Shown in pieces: positions 36,621 to 44,914 of a DNA stretch of 64,000 nt. Origin of the DNA: Selenomonadales bacterium (GTDB lineage: Bacteria > Bacillota > Negativicutes > Sporomusales > UBA7701); assembly GCA_029975165.1 (NCBI GenBank), contig JARKPR010000003.1, forward strand, positions 62,001 through 126,000, written 5' to 3'. The translations under genes were made by a program, and so were the position numbers. The notes beneath the pieces are model-generated. The model saw nothing but the letters and a program-made list of their open reading frames with translations. It was not told where the DNA came from and ran no database searches. The first letter of the stretch is position 1; each line of letters begins with the position of its first letter.

Positions 36621-37177
36621 GGTTTTTTCGCTCCTTCCCCGGCTTCGCCGACTGCCTGATCTATGAATTGCTTGTCCTCGGTATCGGTCATCATTACCAG
36701 TTCGTCTTCAGCCACCTTGTTGGTGAACAGCCGGTAGAGGTTGACCAGGGAGATGAGCACCATCGCGGTGCTGCAGATAAACCCGGAGACATACACCAAG
36801 GACATCGGTATCTGCATCGACGACGACACCTGGTCGCTGGTGAGGACGGTCATTTTCCAGGTTCCGTCGACGCACAGGCCCATGGTGACCACCAGGATGA
36901 TGTTGTTGATTATGAAGAGGATGCGTTTGCTTTTAACGGACAGTCTGTTCACAAGTGTGTCGACGCCCAGGTGGACATTTTCCTGGTAGGCTACGATGGC
37001 TCCCAGGAAGATAAGCCAGATGAACAGATAACGGGAGGCTTCCTCCGCCCAGGTGAGTCCCTGATTGAAGAAGTAGCGCAAGATAACGTTGGCAAAGACA
37101 AAAGTGGCCATGCAGGTCAGGCAGACTGCTATCGCTGCGTGGAGCAGGCGGTTGATCTGTTTGCTCAAGCTGCCCAT
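36617..37177 (-). CDS. dctQ: TRAP transporter small membrane subunit
   Basis: 186 aa, four transmembrane helices with the DctQ pattern FFNQGLTWAEEASRYLFIWLIFLGA and HLGVDTL. Pairs with DctM. The start is ATG 37177 with GAAAGGAAG upstream; longer starts run into the preceding hairpin. Separated from dctP by 155 bp containing a strong stem-loop. Confidence 0.92.
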   Translation of the reverse strand: MGSLSKQINRLLHAAIAVCLTCMATFVFANVILRYFFNQGLTWAEEASRYLFIWLIFLGAIVAYQENVHLGVDTLVNRLSVKSKRILFIINNIILVVTMGLCVDGTWKMTVLTSDQVSSSMQIPMSLVYVSGFICSTAMVLISLVNLYRLFTNKVAEDELVMMTDTEDKQFIDQAVGEAGEGAKKP

Positions 37178-37259
37178 ATTCCGGCTTCCTTTCGTGGGAT
37201 TGTGTATCCCCGCTTTCATTTGCGCACGGCGACAGAGACCGCGGCCGTGCGAAAAAACG

Positions 37260-37312
37260 GGCGGGACTGTTGAAAGCAGGCGCTTCCACGGATACTTGCC
37301 AACAGTCCCGCC
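37260..37312 (-). promoter_or_regulatory. Intercistronic stem-loop between dctP and dctQM
   Basis: GGCGGGACTGTTG pairs with CAACAGTCCCGCC around a 27-nt loop. There is no T run, so rather than ending transcription it probably stabilises the dctP message, giving more binding protein than permease. That pattern is known in other transporter operons. Confidence 0.6.
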
Positions 37313-37332
37313 TGGTACCACTAGACTAAGCT

Positions 37333-38370
37333 TTATTTAACCTTGGCGATTTCCGCTCTTACTTCGGCGATAACGTCTTTACCGATGTCACCTTCGAACT
37401 GGGCGGCGATGTCCTTGGTGGCGTCCTGGAAGGCTTTCGTCTGTTCCGGGGTCAGTTTGGTGACGGTCATGCCGGCTTTGCTCAGGCCTTCGAGGGCTTC
37501 GGCGTCAACCTTGCGGTTGTATTCGCGCTGCCACTTGCTGGCTTCCTTGCCGGTCTTGAGGAGGAGAGCCTGGTCTTCCTTCGGCAGGGTGTCCCACAGC
37601 TTCTTGCTGTACATGATGACGAACGGCGTGTAGACATGGTTGCTTATGGTGGTGTATTTCTGCACTTCGTGGAATTTCTGCAGGAAGTTGGTGGTGTTGG
37701 GGTTTTCCTGGCCGTCGATGGTCTTCTGCTGCATGGCGTTGAAGACTTCGCTGAACGGCATCGGGGTCGGGTTGGCGCCGAGCTTGCGCCAGGCGGCGAG
37801 GTGGACGGGGTTTTCCATGGTCCTGATCTTCAGGCCCTTGATGTCGTCGGGGGTTTTGATCTCGCGCTTGCTGTTGGTGACTTGGCGGTAGCCGTTTTCC
37901 ATGTACATGAGGCCCACCAGGCCATGGGAGGACAGCGAGTCGAGCATTTTCTGGCCGAAGGGGCCGTCGAGAACGGCGTCAACTACTTTCTCGTTGGCAA
38001 AGAGGAACGGCAGGTCGAAGACCATCCATTTCTTGTCGATGGTGGCTATCGGCGAGCTCGAGGGACCGGACATTTCCAGCGTGCCGGCCCTGAGGGCCGT
38101 CATGGTTTTGATGTCGTCGCCCAACTGGGCGCTGGAGAAGATCTGGACTTCGAGACGTCCGTTGGATTCCTTGGCAACGAGTTCTTTCCACTTTTCGAGG
38201 CCCTTGTATTCCGGACTGGCTTCATTCAGGCCGATCGAGACTCTGATGACCTTTTTCTCGGCCTTCTGTTCGGCCGCGGGCTTTTTGTCGCCGCCGCCGC
38301 AGCCGGCCAGCAGGGTGGCGGCCAACGCGACCACTGCCAACACACTGACGATTCTGAGAATTTTACCCAT
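37333..38370 (-). CDS. dctP: TRAP transporter substrate-binding lipoprotein
   Basis: 345 aa. Lipoprotein signal (LLAGC lipobox), then the DctP domain with GLKIRTMENPVHLAAWRKLGANPTPM and FNAMQQKTIDGQENP. The conserved Arg of GLKIRTM binds the substrate carboxylate. Start ATG 38370 after TAGGAGGG. First gene of dctPQM, next to transketolase and dehydrogenase genes, suggesting a sugar-derived acid or polyol-related substrate. Confidence 0.93.
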   Translation of the reverse strand: MGKILRIVSVLAVVALAATLLAGCGGGDKKPAAEQKAEKKVIRVSIGLNEASPEYKGLEKWKELVAKESNGRLEVQIFSSAQLGDDIKTMTALRAGTLEMSGPSSSPIATIDKKWMVFDLPFLFANEKVVDAVLDGPFGQKMLDSLSSHGLVGLMYMENGYRQVTNSKREIKTPDDIKGLKIRTMENPVHLAAWRKLGANPTPMPFSEVFNAMQQKTIDGQENPNTTNFLQKFHEVQKYTTISNHVYTPFVIMYSKKLWDTLPKEDQALLLKTGKEASKWQREYNRKVDAEALEGLSKAGMTVTKLTPEQTKAFQDATKDIAAQFEGDIGKDVIAEVRAEIAKVK

Positions 38371-38604
38371 CGCTTTTCTTTTCCCTCCTATTTGTTTTAT
38401 ACAAAATACCAGGTCCCGGAAACCCCCCGGCATTTCGCACCTTGGTCGGTGCCGGCCCGACGGCCGGTAAACGCGGAGCCAGTCGGAAGTCTTTCGATAC
38501 GCGGTTGGCGTTGCCGGACGGAGGAAAACAATTGGACTATTCTTGAAATAGACCCCTTTTTCCTGCAAAATATTGTATATTCTGAAATGTTGGCCGCCGG
38601 GCGG

Positions 38605-39540
38605 CTAGCGCCGCCCGAGCATTTTCCTGACGCGCGCGGCGATGGCGTCGGCGGTCAGGCCGTAGCATGCGAGGAGTTCGTCGTAGCCGGTGGCCGAGGT
38701 GCCGAAGCGGTCTTCGATGCCGACCATGCTCAGGGGAACGGGGGCTTCGCTCATGGCTTCGGCGATGGCGCCGCCGAGGCCGCCGATGACGCTGTGCTCT
38801 TCGGCGGTGACGATGGCCTTGAAGCCTGCGGCCATGGCGAGGACGGCCTGTTTGTCGAGGGGCTTGACGGTGGGGACGTTGACGACTTTGACGGCGATGC
38901 CTTCCTTGGCGAGGCTGTCGGCCGCTTCGAGGGCTTTGGAGACCATGACGCCGTTGGCGAAGACGAGGATGTCGCCGCCGTCGCGGACGGGGTAGAGTTT
39001 GCCGATTTCAAAGTCGCCCTGTTCGGCGGTGACGAAGGGCAGTTCGTTACGGTTGATGCGTATGTAGCAGGGCCCGGGACGTTTGGCCATGGCCCGCACG
39101 GCTTGGCGGGTCTGGTGGGCGTCGACGGGGACGAGGACGGTCATTTTGGGGATGGCCCGCATGATGGCCATGTCTTCGACGGATTGGTGGGTGGAGCCGT
39201 CGCCGTAGTCGGACAGGCCGGCGCTGGAGCCGCAGATTTTGACGTTGAGGCCGGCGATGGAGATGGTCTGGCGGAGCTGGTCGAAGCAGCGGCCGGTGGA
39301 GAAGACGGCGAAGGAGTTGATGAAGGGGATTTTGCCGGTGAGGGCGAGGCCGGCGGCCGTGGAGGCCATGTTGGCTTCGGCGATGCTCATTTCGAAGTAG
39401 CGGTCGGGGAATTCTTTCTGGAAGAGGATGGACATGGTGGATTTGCCGAGGTCGGCTTCGAGCACGACGATGTTTTTATTTTCGCGGCCCAGTTCGACGA
39501 GGGTTTCGCCGTAGGCCTGACGCAGGCTTTTCGTTGTCAT
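38605..39540 (-). CDS. Transketolase, C-terminal subunit
   Basis: 311 aa: pyrimidine-binding and C-terminal domains of a split transketolase. Catalytic Glu lies in SIAEANMAS (about residue 55); DYGDGSTHQSVEDMA and FGTSATGYDELL are family motifs. It pairs with the N-terminal subunit encoded 7 bp upstream. The stop codon lies inside a GGGCGGC/GCCGCCC hairpin. Confidence 0.92.
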   Translation of the reverse strand: MTTKSLRQAYGETLVELGRENKNIVVLEADLGKSTMSILFQKEFPDRYFEMSIAEANMASTAAGLALTGKIPFINSFAVFSTGRCFDQLRQTISIAGLNVKICGSSAGLSDYGDGSTHQSVEDMAIMRAIPKMTVLVPVDAHQTRQAVRAMAKRPGPCYIRINRNELPFVTAEQGDFEIGKLYPVRDGGDILVFANGVMVSKALEAADSLAKEGIAVKVVNVPTVKPLDKQAVLAMAAGFKAIVTAEEHSVIGGLGGAIAEAMSEAPVPLSMVGIEDRFGTSATGYDELLACYGLTADAIAARVRKMLGRR

Positions 39541-39547
39541 CTTCAGT

Positions 39548-40384
39548 CTACCTCCGCAGTTTCTGTAAGTCGGACTTGGCGATTTCCATCTGTTCGGCGG
39601 TCATGGCGCCGTTGTGGAAAGCGGCGTTGTGCTCGGCGAAGGAGATGCATTTGCCTTTGACCGTCGCGGCGATGATGGCGATGGGTTTGCCTTTGATCTG
39701 GTCGGCTTGGTCGAGGGCGGCGAGGATGGCGGGGATGTCGTGGCCGTCGATTTCGATGGTTTCCCAGCCGAAGGCGGCGAATTTGGCGGCGACGGGGCCG
39801 ATGTCCATGCGCTCGGCGATGGGGCCGGTGGCCTGGATTTGGTTGTTGTCGATGATGGCGACGAGGTTGTCGAGCTTGTAGCTGGCGGCGGCCATGGCGG
39901 CTTCCCAGATCTGGCCTTCGGCGAGTTCGCCGTCGCCGACCATGACGTAGACTTTGCTGGCGATGCCGTCGAGGCGCAGGCCGAGGGCGATGCCGCTGCC
40001 GATGGACAGGCCCTGGCCCAAGGAGCCGGTGTTGGCTTCGATGCCGGGGGTCTTGGTCATGTCGGGGTGGCCCTGGAGCATGGCGCCAAGGGTTTTGCAT
40101 TTGCCGAGTTCTTCTTTGGGGAAGTAGCCGGCTTCGGCGAGGGCGGCGTACTGGACGAGGGCGGCATGGCCCTTGCTCAGGAGGAAGCGGTCGCGGCCCT
40201 CCCAGGCCGGGTTGTTGGGGTCGTGCTTCATTTTATGGAAGTAGAGGGCGGCGACGAGCTCGGCGCCGGAGCAGGAGCCGCCGAGGTGGCCGGCTTTGCC
40301 TACGCCGATGAGGTCGGTGACGATGTGTTCCCTGAGGGTCAGGGCTTTTGCTTGCAGTTTTTCTACTGTTGCCGGCGATGCCAT
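39548..40384 (-). CDS. Transketolase, N-terminal subunit
   Basis: 278 aa thiamine-diphosphate-binding half: KAGHLGGSCSGAELVAALYF, SKGHAALVQYA, TGSLGQGLSIGSGIA and VGDGELAEGQIWEA followed by NNQIQATG. The start chosen is ATG 40384 with AAGGGGG upstream. The split form is common in anaerobes and in catabolic clusters. The operon reads dehydrogenase, then these two genes. Confidence 0.92.
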   Translation of the reverse strand: MASPATVEKLQAKALTLREHIVTDLIGVGKAGHLGGSCSGAELVAALYFHKMKHDPNNPAWEGRDRFLLSKGHAALVQYAALAEAGYFPKEELGKCKTLGAMLQGHPDMTKTPGIEANTGSLGQGLSIGSGIALGLRLDGIASKVYVMVGDGELAEGQIWEAAMAAASYKLDNLVAIIDNNQIQATGPIAERMDIGPVAAKFAAFGWETIEIDGHDIPAILAALDQADQIKGKPIAIIAATVKGKCISFAEHNAAFHNGAMTAEQMEIAKSDLQKLRR

Positions 40385-40404
40385 GTGATTACCCCCTTGT
40401 CGTT

Positions 40405-41451
40405 TCAGTCGATGGGCGTGAGGACGATCTTCAGGCCCTGTTTGGATTCCATGAGTTCGAAGCTTTCGGCCCATTTGTCGAGCGGCAGTTCGTGGGTGAC
40501 GAGTTTGTTGACGTCGATGAGTTTTTTGCTCATGAGGACGAGGCTCTTTTCCCAGACGTCCCAGTTGTGGCTGAAGGTGCCCTGGAGGGTGACGGCTTTG
40601 GCGATGAGGGGGTCGAGGGAGAAGCCGACCGGGGCCGGGCCCCAGCCGATCTTGGTGATCTGGCCGCAGGGGCGGACGATGTCCATGGACAGCTTGAGGG
40701 TCGGGGAGAAGCCGGCGGCGTCGATGACGGTGTCGGCGCCGTAGTTGTCGCGCATGCCCATGATGATGGGCACGGGGTCCTGGCGCGAGCTGTTGATGGT
40801 GAGGGTGGCGCCGTATTCTTTGCCGAGGGCGAGGCGGTCTTCGTCGCCGTCGGTGCCGATGAGGACGATGTCGGCGGCGCCCATGACGCTGGCCATCTTG
40901 GCGCAGAGGATGCCGATAGGGCCGGGGCCGATGATGACGACGAAGTCGCCGGGGGCTATTTTGGATTGTTTCGCCAGGGCGTTGTAGGCGACGCAGACGG
41001 GCTCGGTGACGGCGGCTTCCTTGAGGCTGACGCCGGCGGGGAGCTTGTGGAGGATGCGGCTGGGCACTTTGACGTATTTGGCGAAGGCGCCGTCGGCCTG
41101 GAAGCCGAAGCCTTTGCGCTCGCGGCAGACGTGGTAGCGGTTGGTGCGGCAGAGGACGCATTTGCCGCAGTAGTCGGCGTGGGTTTCGCAGGTGACGGCT
41201 TCGCCGGGCTGGTAGCCCTGGACGTTGGCGCCGATTTTTTCGATGGTGCCGGAAAATTCGTGGCCGAGGATGAGCGGTACGTTGACTTTGTAGGATACCT
41301 GGTTGTGGTGCATGTGGGGATCGCTGCCGCAGACGCCTATGTAGGCCACTTTGACGAGGACGTCGTCGGGGCCGATCTGGGGTACGGGCACTTCTCTGAT
41401 TTCGGTGGCGCCGGCCACGTTGTCGTACTTTACGACGGCTTTCATTTTCAA
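40405..41451 (-). CDS. Zinc-dependent alcohol/polyol dehydrogenase (MDR family)
   Basis: 348 aa. Catalytic zinc CGSDPHMHH and GHEF; structural zinc CGKCVLCRTNRYHVC (four cysteines); Rossmann loop GPGPIGILCA. It resembles sorbitol/threonine-type dehydrogenases; the probable substrate is a sugar alcohol or hydroxy acid used by the adjacent transketolase. The start may be TTG 41451 or the ATG 6 nt later; GGGGAG lies upstream of both. Confidence 0.88.
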   Translation of the reverse strand: MKMKAVVKYDNVAGATEIREVPVPQIGPDDVLVKVAYIGVCGSDPHMHHNQVSYKVNVPLILGHEFSGTIEKIGANVQGYQPGEAVTCETHADYCGKCVLCRTNRYHVCRERKGFGFQADGAFAKYVKVPSRILHKLPAGVSLKEAAVTEPVCVAYNALAKQSKIAPGDFVVIIGPGPIGILCAKMASVMGAADIVLIGTDGDEDRLALGKEYGATLTINSSRQDPVPIIMGMRDNYGADTVIDAAGFSPTLKLSMDIVRPCGQITKIGWGPAPVGFSLDPLIAKAVTLQGTFSHNWDVWEKSLVLMSKKLIDVNKLVTHELPLDKWAESFELMESKQGLKIVLTPID

Positions 41452-41547
41452 GAGGAACTCCCCTTTCGCTGATTGTTCGCGCCAGATGCCGCCCCGGATT
41501 CCGGGGCGGCAAATGCAAATAGGGTACCGGCCGCGTATCCTCGCGGC

Positions 41548-42213
41548 TTATATGCGGATGGCGCCCCTGTCGAACACGTCCATGATATGGTTCTTGATGG
41601 CCGCTTGGGCCTTGTCGACGTCCCGCTCTTCGAGAATGCGCAGCAGGTGCAGGTGTTCTTCGAAGACCTGGGCCTGCTTGTTTTCGATCCGGGGATGGAC
41701 GATGTTGATGAAGCGGCGCACATGGCCGTTGAGCATCGACCAGATGCGGTTGTAGGCCTCGATGCCGGCCCAGCTGACGATGGTGCGGTGGAATTCGATG
41801 TCGAGGGCGGAGATGGCCGAATAGTCGGCATGGGCCTGCTGGTTGGCATCCATGGCGTCGACGATGTCGTGGAGGGCGCCGAAGTCTTTTTTCGACAGCG
41901 TGGGCAGGGTGATTGCGATGGCCGAGGTTTCTATGTAGGACCGCAGAAGGTGCATATGGTACATTTCCCGGTTGTCGATGTCGGTGACGAACGAACCGGT
42001 GTATTTGACCGATTTGATGAGCCCTTCTTCCTCCAGGCCGCACAGCGCTTCGCGCACCGGTATCTGGCTGACCTGAAGTTCGCGGGCGATTTCGGTTTCG
42101 ACGACCCTTTGCCCGGGTTGGAGCTTGTTTTCGATTATTTTCGTGCGGATGATCTGTTTTATCGTTTCTTTTAGGGAATTCGCCGCGCCGTTGCCGCGTT
42201 CCGATTGTTTCAT
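41548..42213 (-). CDS. GntR family regulator, FCD (FadR) subfamily
   Basis: 221 aa. An N-terminal winged helix (ETEIARELQVSQIPVREALCGLEEEGLI) is followed by the FCD effector domain with metal-ligand His/Asp residues in LDIEFHRTIV and HLHLLRILEERD. It lies directly upstream of the dehydrogenase-transketolase genes, in the same direction, so it most likely controls that cluster. A large AT-rich inverted repeat in its own promoter suggests autoregulation. Confidence 0.92.
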   Translation of the reverse strand: MKQSERGNGAANSLKETIKQIIRTKIIENKLQPGQRVVETEIARELQVSQIPVREALCGLEEEGLIKSVKYTGSFVTDIDNREMYHMHLLRSYIETSAIAITLPTLSKKDFGALHDIVDAMDANQQAHADYSAISALDIEFHRTIVSWAGIEAYNRIWSMLNGHVRRFINIVHPRIENKQAQVFEEHLHLLRILEERDVDKAQAAIKNHIMDVFDRGAIRI

Positions 42214-42225
42214 TGCGACGCTCCT

Positions 42226-42293
42226 AGTATATATAATGTCGTTTATTATATATTATCAAGTTGATTATATATACGATTTCCGATACTTGTCAA
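42226..42293 (-). promoter_or_regulatory. Promoter of the GntR cluster with flanking inverted repeat
   Basis: TTGACA (42293-42288), an 18-nt spacer and TATAAT (42269-42264) on the minus strand. The -10 lies within GTATATATAATC, which is repeated in inverted form (CATTATATATAC) about 40 bp downstream, a plausible GntR operator pair. Confidence 0.65.
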
Positions 42294-42384
42294 TGACTAA
42301 TTTGTGCGAAAATTCGGCTTGTACTGAATTTTTCGCACTATGAAATGGAGCAGGCGTAATTTTGCGGCGCTTTCGGGAATCGCC

Positions 42385-42423
42385 AAAAAAGCCCTCGTTG
42401 TCTTGGCAGACAAAGAGGGCTTC
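42385..42423 (-). terminator. Rho-independent terminator of dctP2
   Basis: GAAGCCCTCTTTGTC/GACAACGAGGGC hairpin followed by TTTTTT on the minus strand, 13 nt past the stop. Confidence 0.9.
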
Positions 42424-42436
42424 GGTTCCCGGTCGG

Positions 42437-43447
42437 TTATTTGCGGGCTTTGTCGATACCGTCCAGCACTTCTTTAAAGTCGCCGCCGTATTTGTCGATT
42501 ACCGGCTTAACGGCCGCCTGCCACGGTTTGAGGTCTTTTACGGCGATGATTGTCACGCCGCTGGCGCGAACTTTGTCTTCGGCTTCTTTTTCTGTTTTCG
42601 TCCAGATTTCTCTTTGATAGGCTACCGAGTCCAAAGCGGCCTGTTTAATAAGTTTCTGATCGTCGGGCGAGAGCTTATCCCAGGCGATCTTGCTGATCAA
42701 CAGCACTTCCGGGATCCGCTGGTGGGCGTCGACTATATAGTGCTTGGCGACCTGATTGTGGTTTTGGGTAAGAAAGGTGGGATAGTTATTTTCGGCGCCG
42801 TCAATCACGCCGGTTTGCAAGGCGCTGAATATCTGGCCGGCCGGCATCGGCGTCGCGCTGCCGCCTAAGGCGGCGACCATTTCCATGTTGATCCTGTTTT
42901 GCATGACGCGGATTTTCAGGCCCTTGATGCTGTCTATGCCGGTAAGCGGCTTGACCGCGTAGAAGCTGCGGGCCCCGGCGGTATAATAGGCCAGGCCTTT
43001 CATTTTGGATTGTTGCAAGCCGTCCAGCATTTTCTCGCCCATTTCGCCTTGGAGGAATTTCCACATGTGCTCTTCACTGTCGAAAATGTAGGGCAAGGAA
43101 AATACGCTCATTTGTTTGTTGAATTCGCCTAAGGGCGAGGAGCTTACGCGGGTGAACTCGAGGGCGCCCAGTTGTATTTGCTCGAGGACGGCTTTTTCTT
43201 CCCCCAGTTGCGCGTTGGGGAAGACGTCGACGGTAATGCGGCCATTGGAGCGTTGCGCCACCAGTTCGGCGAATTTCTTGTCGCCCAGGGTTACCGGATG
43301 GTCGGCCGGGTTGCTTTCCGCCAGGCGGAATTTGTACTGCGGGGCGCCGCCGGCTGGTTTGGCGTCCTTTTGCCCACAACCGGCCAGCAGCAGGGAACCG
43401 GCTACGGCCAGACATAGTGCCGCACCGAAAAGTTTTTGGGGATTCAT
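42437..43447 (-). CDS. Solitary TRAP transporter substrate-binding lipoprotein
   Basis: 336 aa with a lipobox (LLAGC) and DctP motifs GLKIRVMQNRINMEMVAALGG and FSALQTGVIDGAENN. It is distinct in sequence from the DctP at 37.3 kb and has its own promoter region and terminator. No dctQ or dctM gene adjoins it, so it may feed another TRAP permease or act as a sensor. Confidence 0.9.
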   Translation of the reverse strand: MNPQKLFGAALCLAVAGSLLLAGCGQKDAKPAGGAPQYKFRLAESNPADHPVTLGDKKFAELVAQRSNGRITVDVFPNAQLGEEKAVLEQIQLGALEFTRVSSSPLGEFNKQMSVFSLPYIFDSEEHMWKFLQGEMGEKMLDGLQQSKMKGLAYYTAGARSFYAVKPLTGIDSIKGLKIRVMQNRINMEMVAALGGSATPMPAGQIFSALQTGVIDGAENNYPTFLTQNHNQVAKHYIVDAHQRIPEVLLISKIAWDKLSPDDQKLIKQAALDSVAYQREIWTKTEKEAEDKVRASGVTIIAVKDLKPWQAAVKPVIDKYGGDFKEVLDGIDKARK

Positions 43448-43715
43448 TGTTATTTACCTCCTTTTGCATCCAATATTTAGGTGAGTATTTATAGGAGGCC
43501 CATAGAATCCCCTTTCCCGGCTGTTTCAGGTAGCGAATTATTTATAGGGCGCAATTCGCTGTGCATTTAATAAGCACCGGGCAGATATGGACTGGGGCCG
43601 GCGGCCGGGGGCATAATATCTTCCAGCGGGGAGAGGCTGATTAGGCATTGATTTATTATAGATAATATTTTATAATGTCTATTAGTTTCCTAGATGTATT
43701 TAAGGAGTGTTTGTT
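43448..43715. other. Divergent promoter region
   Basis: 268 bp between dctP2 (minus) and the DUF2087 gene (plus). It contains a plus-strand promoter (listed separately) and an AT-rich stretch near the dctP2 start; no coding frame is supported. Confidence 0.45.
43648..43676 (+). promoter_or_regulatory. Promoter of the DUF2087 operon
   Basis: TTGATT, a 17-nt spacer and TATAAT on the plus strand, 40 bp before the start codon. Confidence 0.65.
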
Positions 43716-44480
43716 ATGAATGATGTGTCCGAGCTTTTCTGGCAGGCATCGCTGGCGGAGATAAAGCAGGGCTACCGCTACGACGAAGCAGCCGGCGAGT
43801 TCATTTGCCTCATCTGCGGCCGGACGTTCGCGGACGGGGTGGTGTATCCCCACGGGGAGACGCTGTACGAGGCGCGGCGGTACGTCGCCGTGCATATCGG
43901 CGAGTGCCACCGGTCGGCGTTCCATTTCCTGCTTGATCTGGATAAGAAGCTGACCGGGCTGACCGAGCACCAGAAGACCATCCTCGAGCTTTTTTACGCC
44001 GGCATGGCGGACAGCGAGGTGGCGAAAGCGCTGGGGGCGGGCAGCACGTCGACAATCCGCAACCACCGCTTCGCGCTGCGCGAGCGGCAGAAGCAGGCCA
44101 AGGTTTTCCTGGCGGTGATGGAGCTGCTGGCGGAAAGGGCGCCGAAGAAGAGCAGCTTCATCGAGCTGCCGCGGGCGGCGCAACATGTCGACGAGCGGTT
44201 CGCGATCACGGAGGAGGAGAACGCTCGGATTCTCGCCGCTTGCCTCCCGCAGGGGCCGGACGGGCCGCTCGGGCATTTCCCGGCGAAGGAGAAGAAGCGC
44301 CTGGCCATCTTGCGGCATGTGGTGAAGTATTTCGACCCGACGGCGACGTATACGGAGAAGGAGGTCAACGCGATCCTGAAGAGGTTCTATGACGATTACG
44401 CGTTGCTGCGCCGTTATCTGATCGATTACGGCTTTATGGACCGCACGACGGACGGCAGCGCGTACTGGCTCAAACCATGA
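43716..44480 (+). CDS. DUF2087 domain regulator with LuxR-type helix-turn-helix
   Basis: 254 aa. The N-terminus has a Cys pair (CLICG) and later His/Cys residues (HIGECH), resembling a small zinc finger. Residues about 85-135 form a LuxR-like HTH (LTEHQKTILELFYAGMAD). The C-terminal ~75 residues are DUF2087 (FPAKEKKRLAIL, YTEKEVNAIL, LRRYLIDYGFMDR). Probably DNA-binding; target unknown. ATG 43716 is preferred over an upstream in-frame GTG because AAGGAG lies 8 nt before it. Confidence 0.85.
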   Translation: MNDVSELFWQASLAEIKQGYRYDEAAGEFICLICGRTFADGVVYPHGETLYEARRYVAVHIGECHRSAFHFLLDLDKKLTGLTEHQKTILELFYAGMADSEVAKALGAGSTSTIRNHRFALRERQKQAKVFLAVMELLAERAPKKSSFIELPRAAQHVDERFAITEEENARILAACLPQGPDGPLGHFPAKEKKRLAILRHVVKYFDPTATYTEKEVNAILKRFYDDYALLRRYLIDYGFMDRTTDGSAYWLKP

Positions 44481-44881
44481 CGAAGGAGCTGAAAAAGATG
44501 AATCGCAAGGAGATAATCAGGGAGTATAAGGAGACGCCCCGCCCGATGGGGGCGTACGCGATCAGGAACAACGCCACCGGCAAGGTGCTGGTGGGCGGGA
44601 GCATGAATCTGCCGGCGTCGTTCAACGGCCAGCACTTCCAGCTGCGGATGGGCAGCCACCGCAGCCCGGCGCTGCAGGCGGACTGGGACAGGTACGGCGG
44701 CGAGGCGTTCGCGTTCGAGGTGCTGGAGACGGTGGATACGGCGAAGGTGCCGGCGGAGGAGCGGCGGGCGGCGGTGGCGGCGCTGGAGGACAAGTGGCTG
44801 GCGGCGCTGCAGCCGTACGGCGAGAAGGGCTACAACGCCCGCAGGAAGGAGAAGGGTCCACGAAACGGAGAGACGGCCTGA
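44477..44881 (+). CDS. GIY-YIG family protein
   Basis: 134 aa. The GIY-YIG-like core begins GAYAIRNNATGKVLVGGS (residues about 25-42), with AFEVLE and a catalytic-region Glu in ALEDKWLAAL. The second Tyr of the motif is replaced (LVGG instead of YVGS), so nuclease activity is uncertain. Starts in an ATGA overlap with the DUF2087 gene, showing the two are co-translated. Confidence 0.8.
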   Translation: MTKELKKMNRKEIIREYKETPRPMGAYAIRNNATGKVLVGGSMNLPASFNGQHFQLRMGSHRSPALQADWDRYGGEAFAFEVLETVDTAKVPAEERRAAVAALEDKWLAALQPYGEKGYNARRKEKGPRNGETA

Positions 44882-44907
44882 ATTACATTCAGGCCGTCTC
44901 TTTATTC
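44870..44907 (+). terminator. Bidirectional terminator
   Basis: GAGACGGCCTGAA/TTCAGGCCGTCTC hairpin with T-rich tail on the plus strand, between convergent genes; the stop codon of the GIY-YIG gene lies within it. Confidence 0.85.
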
Positions 44908-44914
44908 GTGGCGC

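Noticed and set aside
35307-36659. 450-codon plus-strand open frame opposite dctM
   Set aside because: Asp/Gly/Glu-rich translation with no domain; dctM on the other strand has strong family motifs.
38400-38480. Sigma-54 promoter before dctP (GGCAC...TGC)
   Set aside because: Spacing between the GG and GC elements is too long for a -24/-12 promoter.
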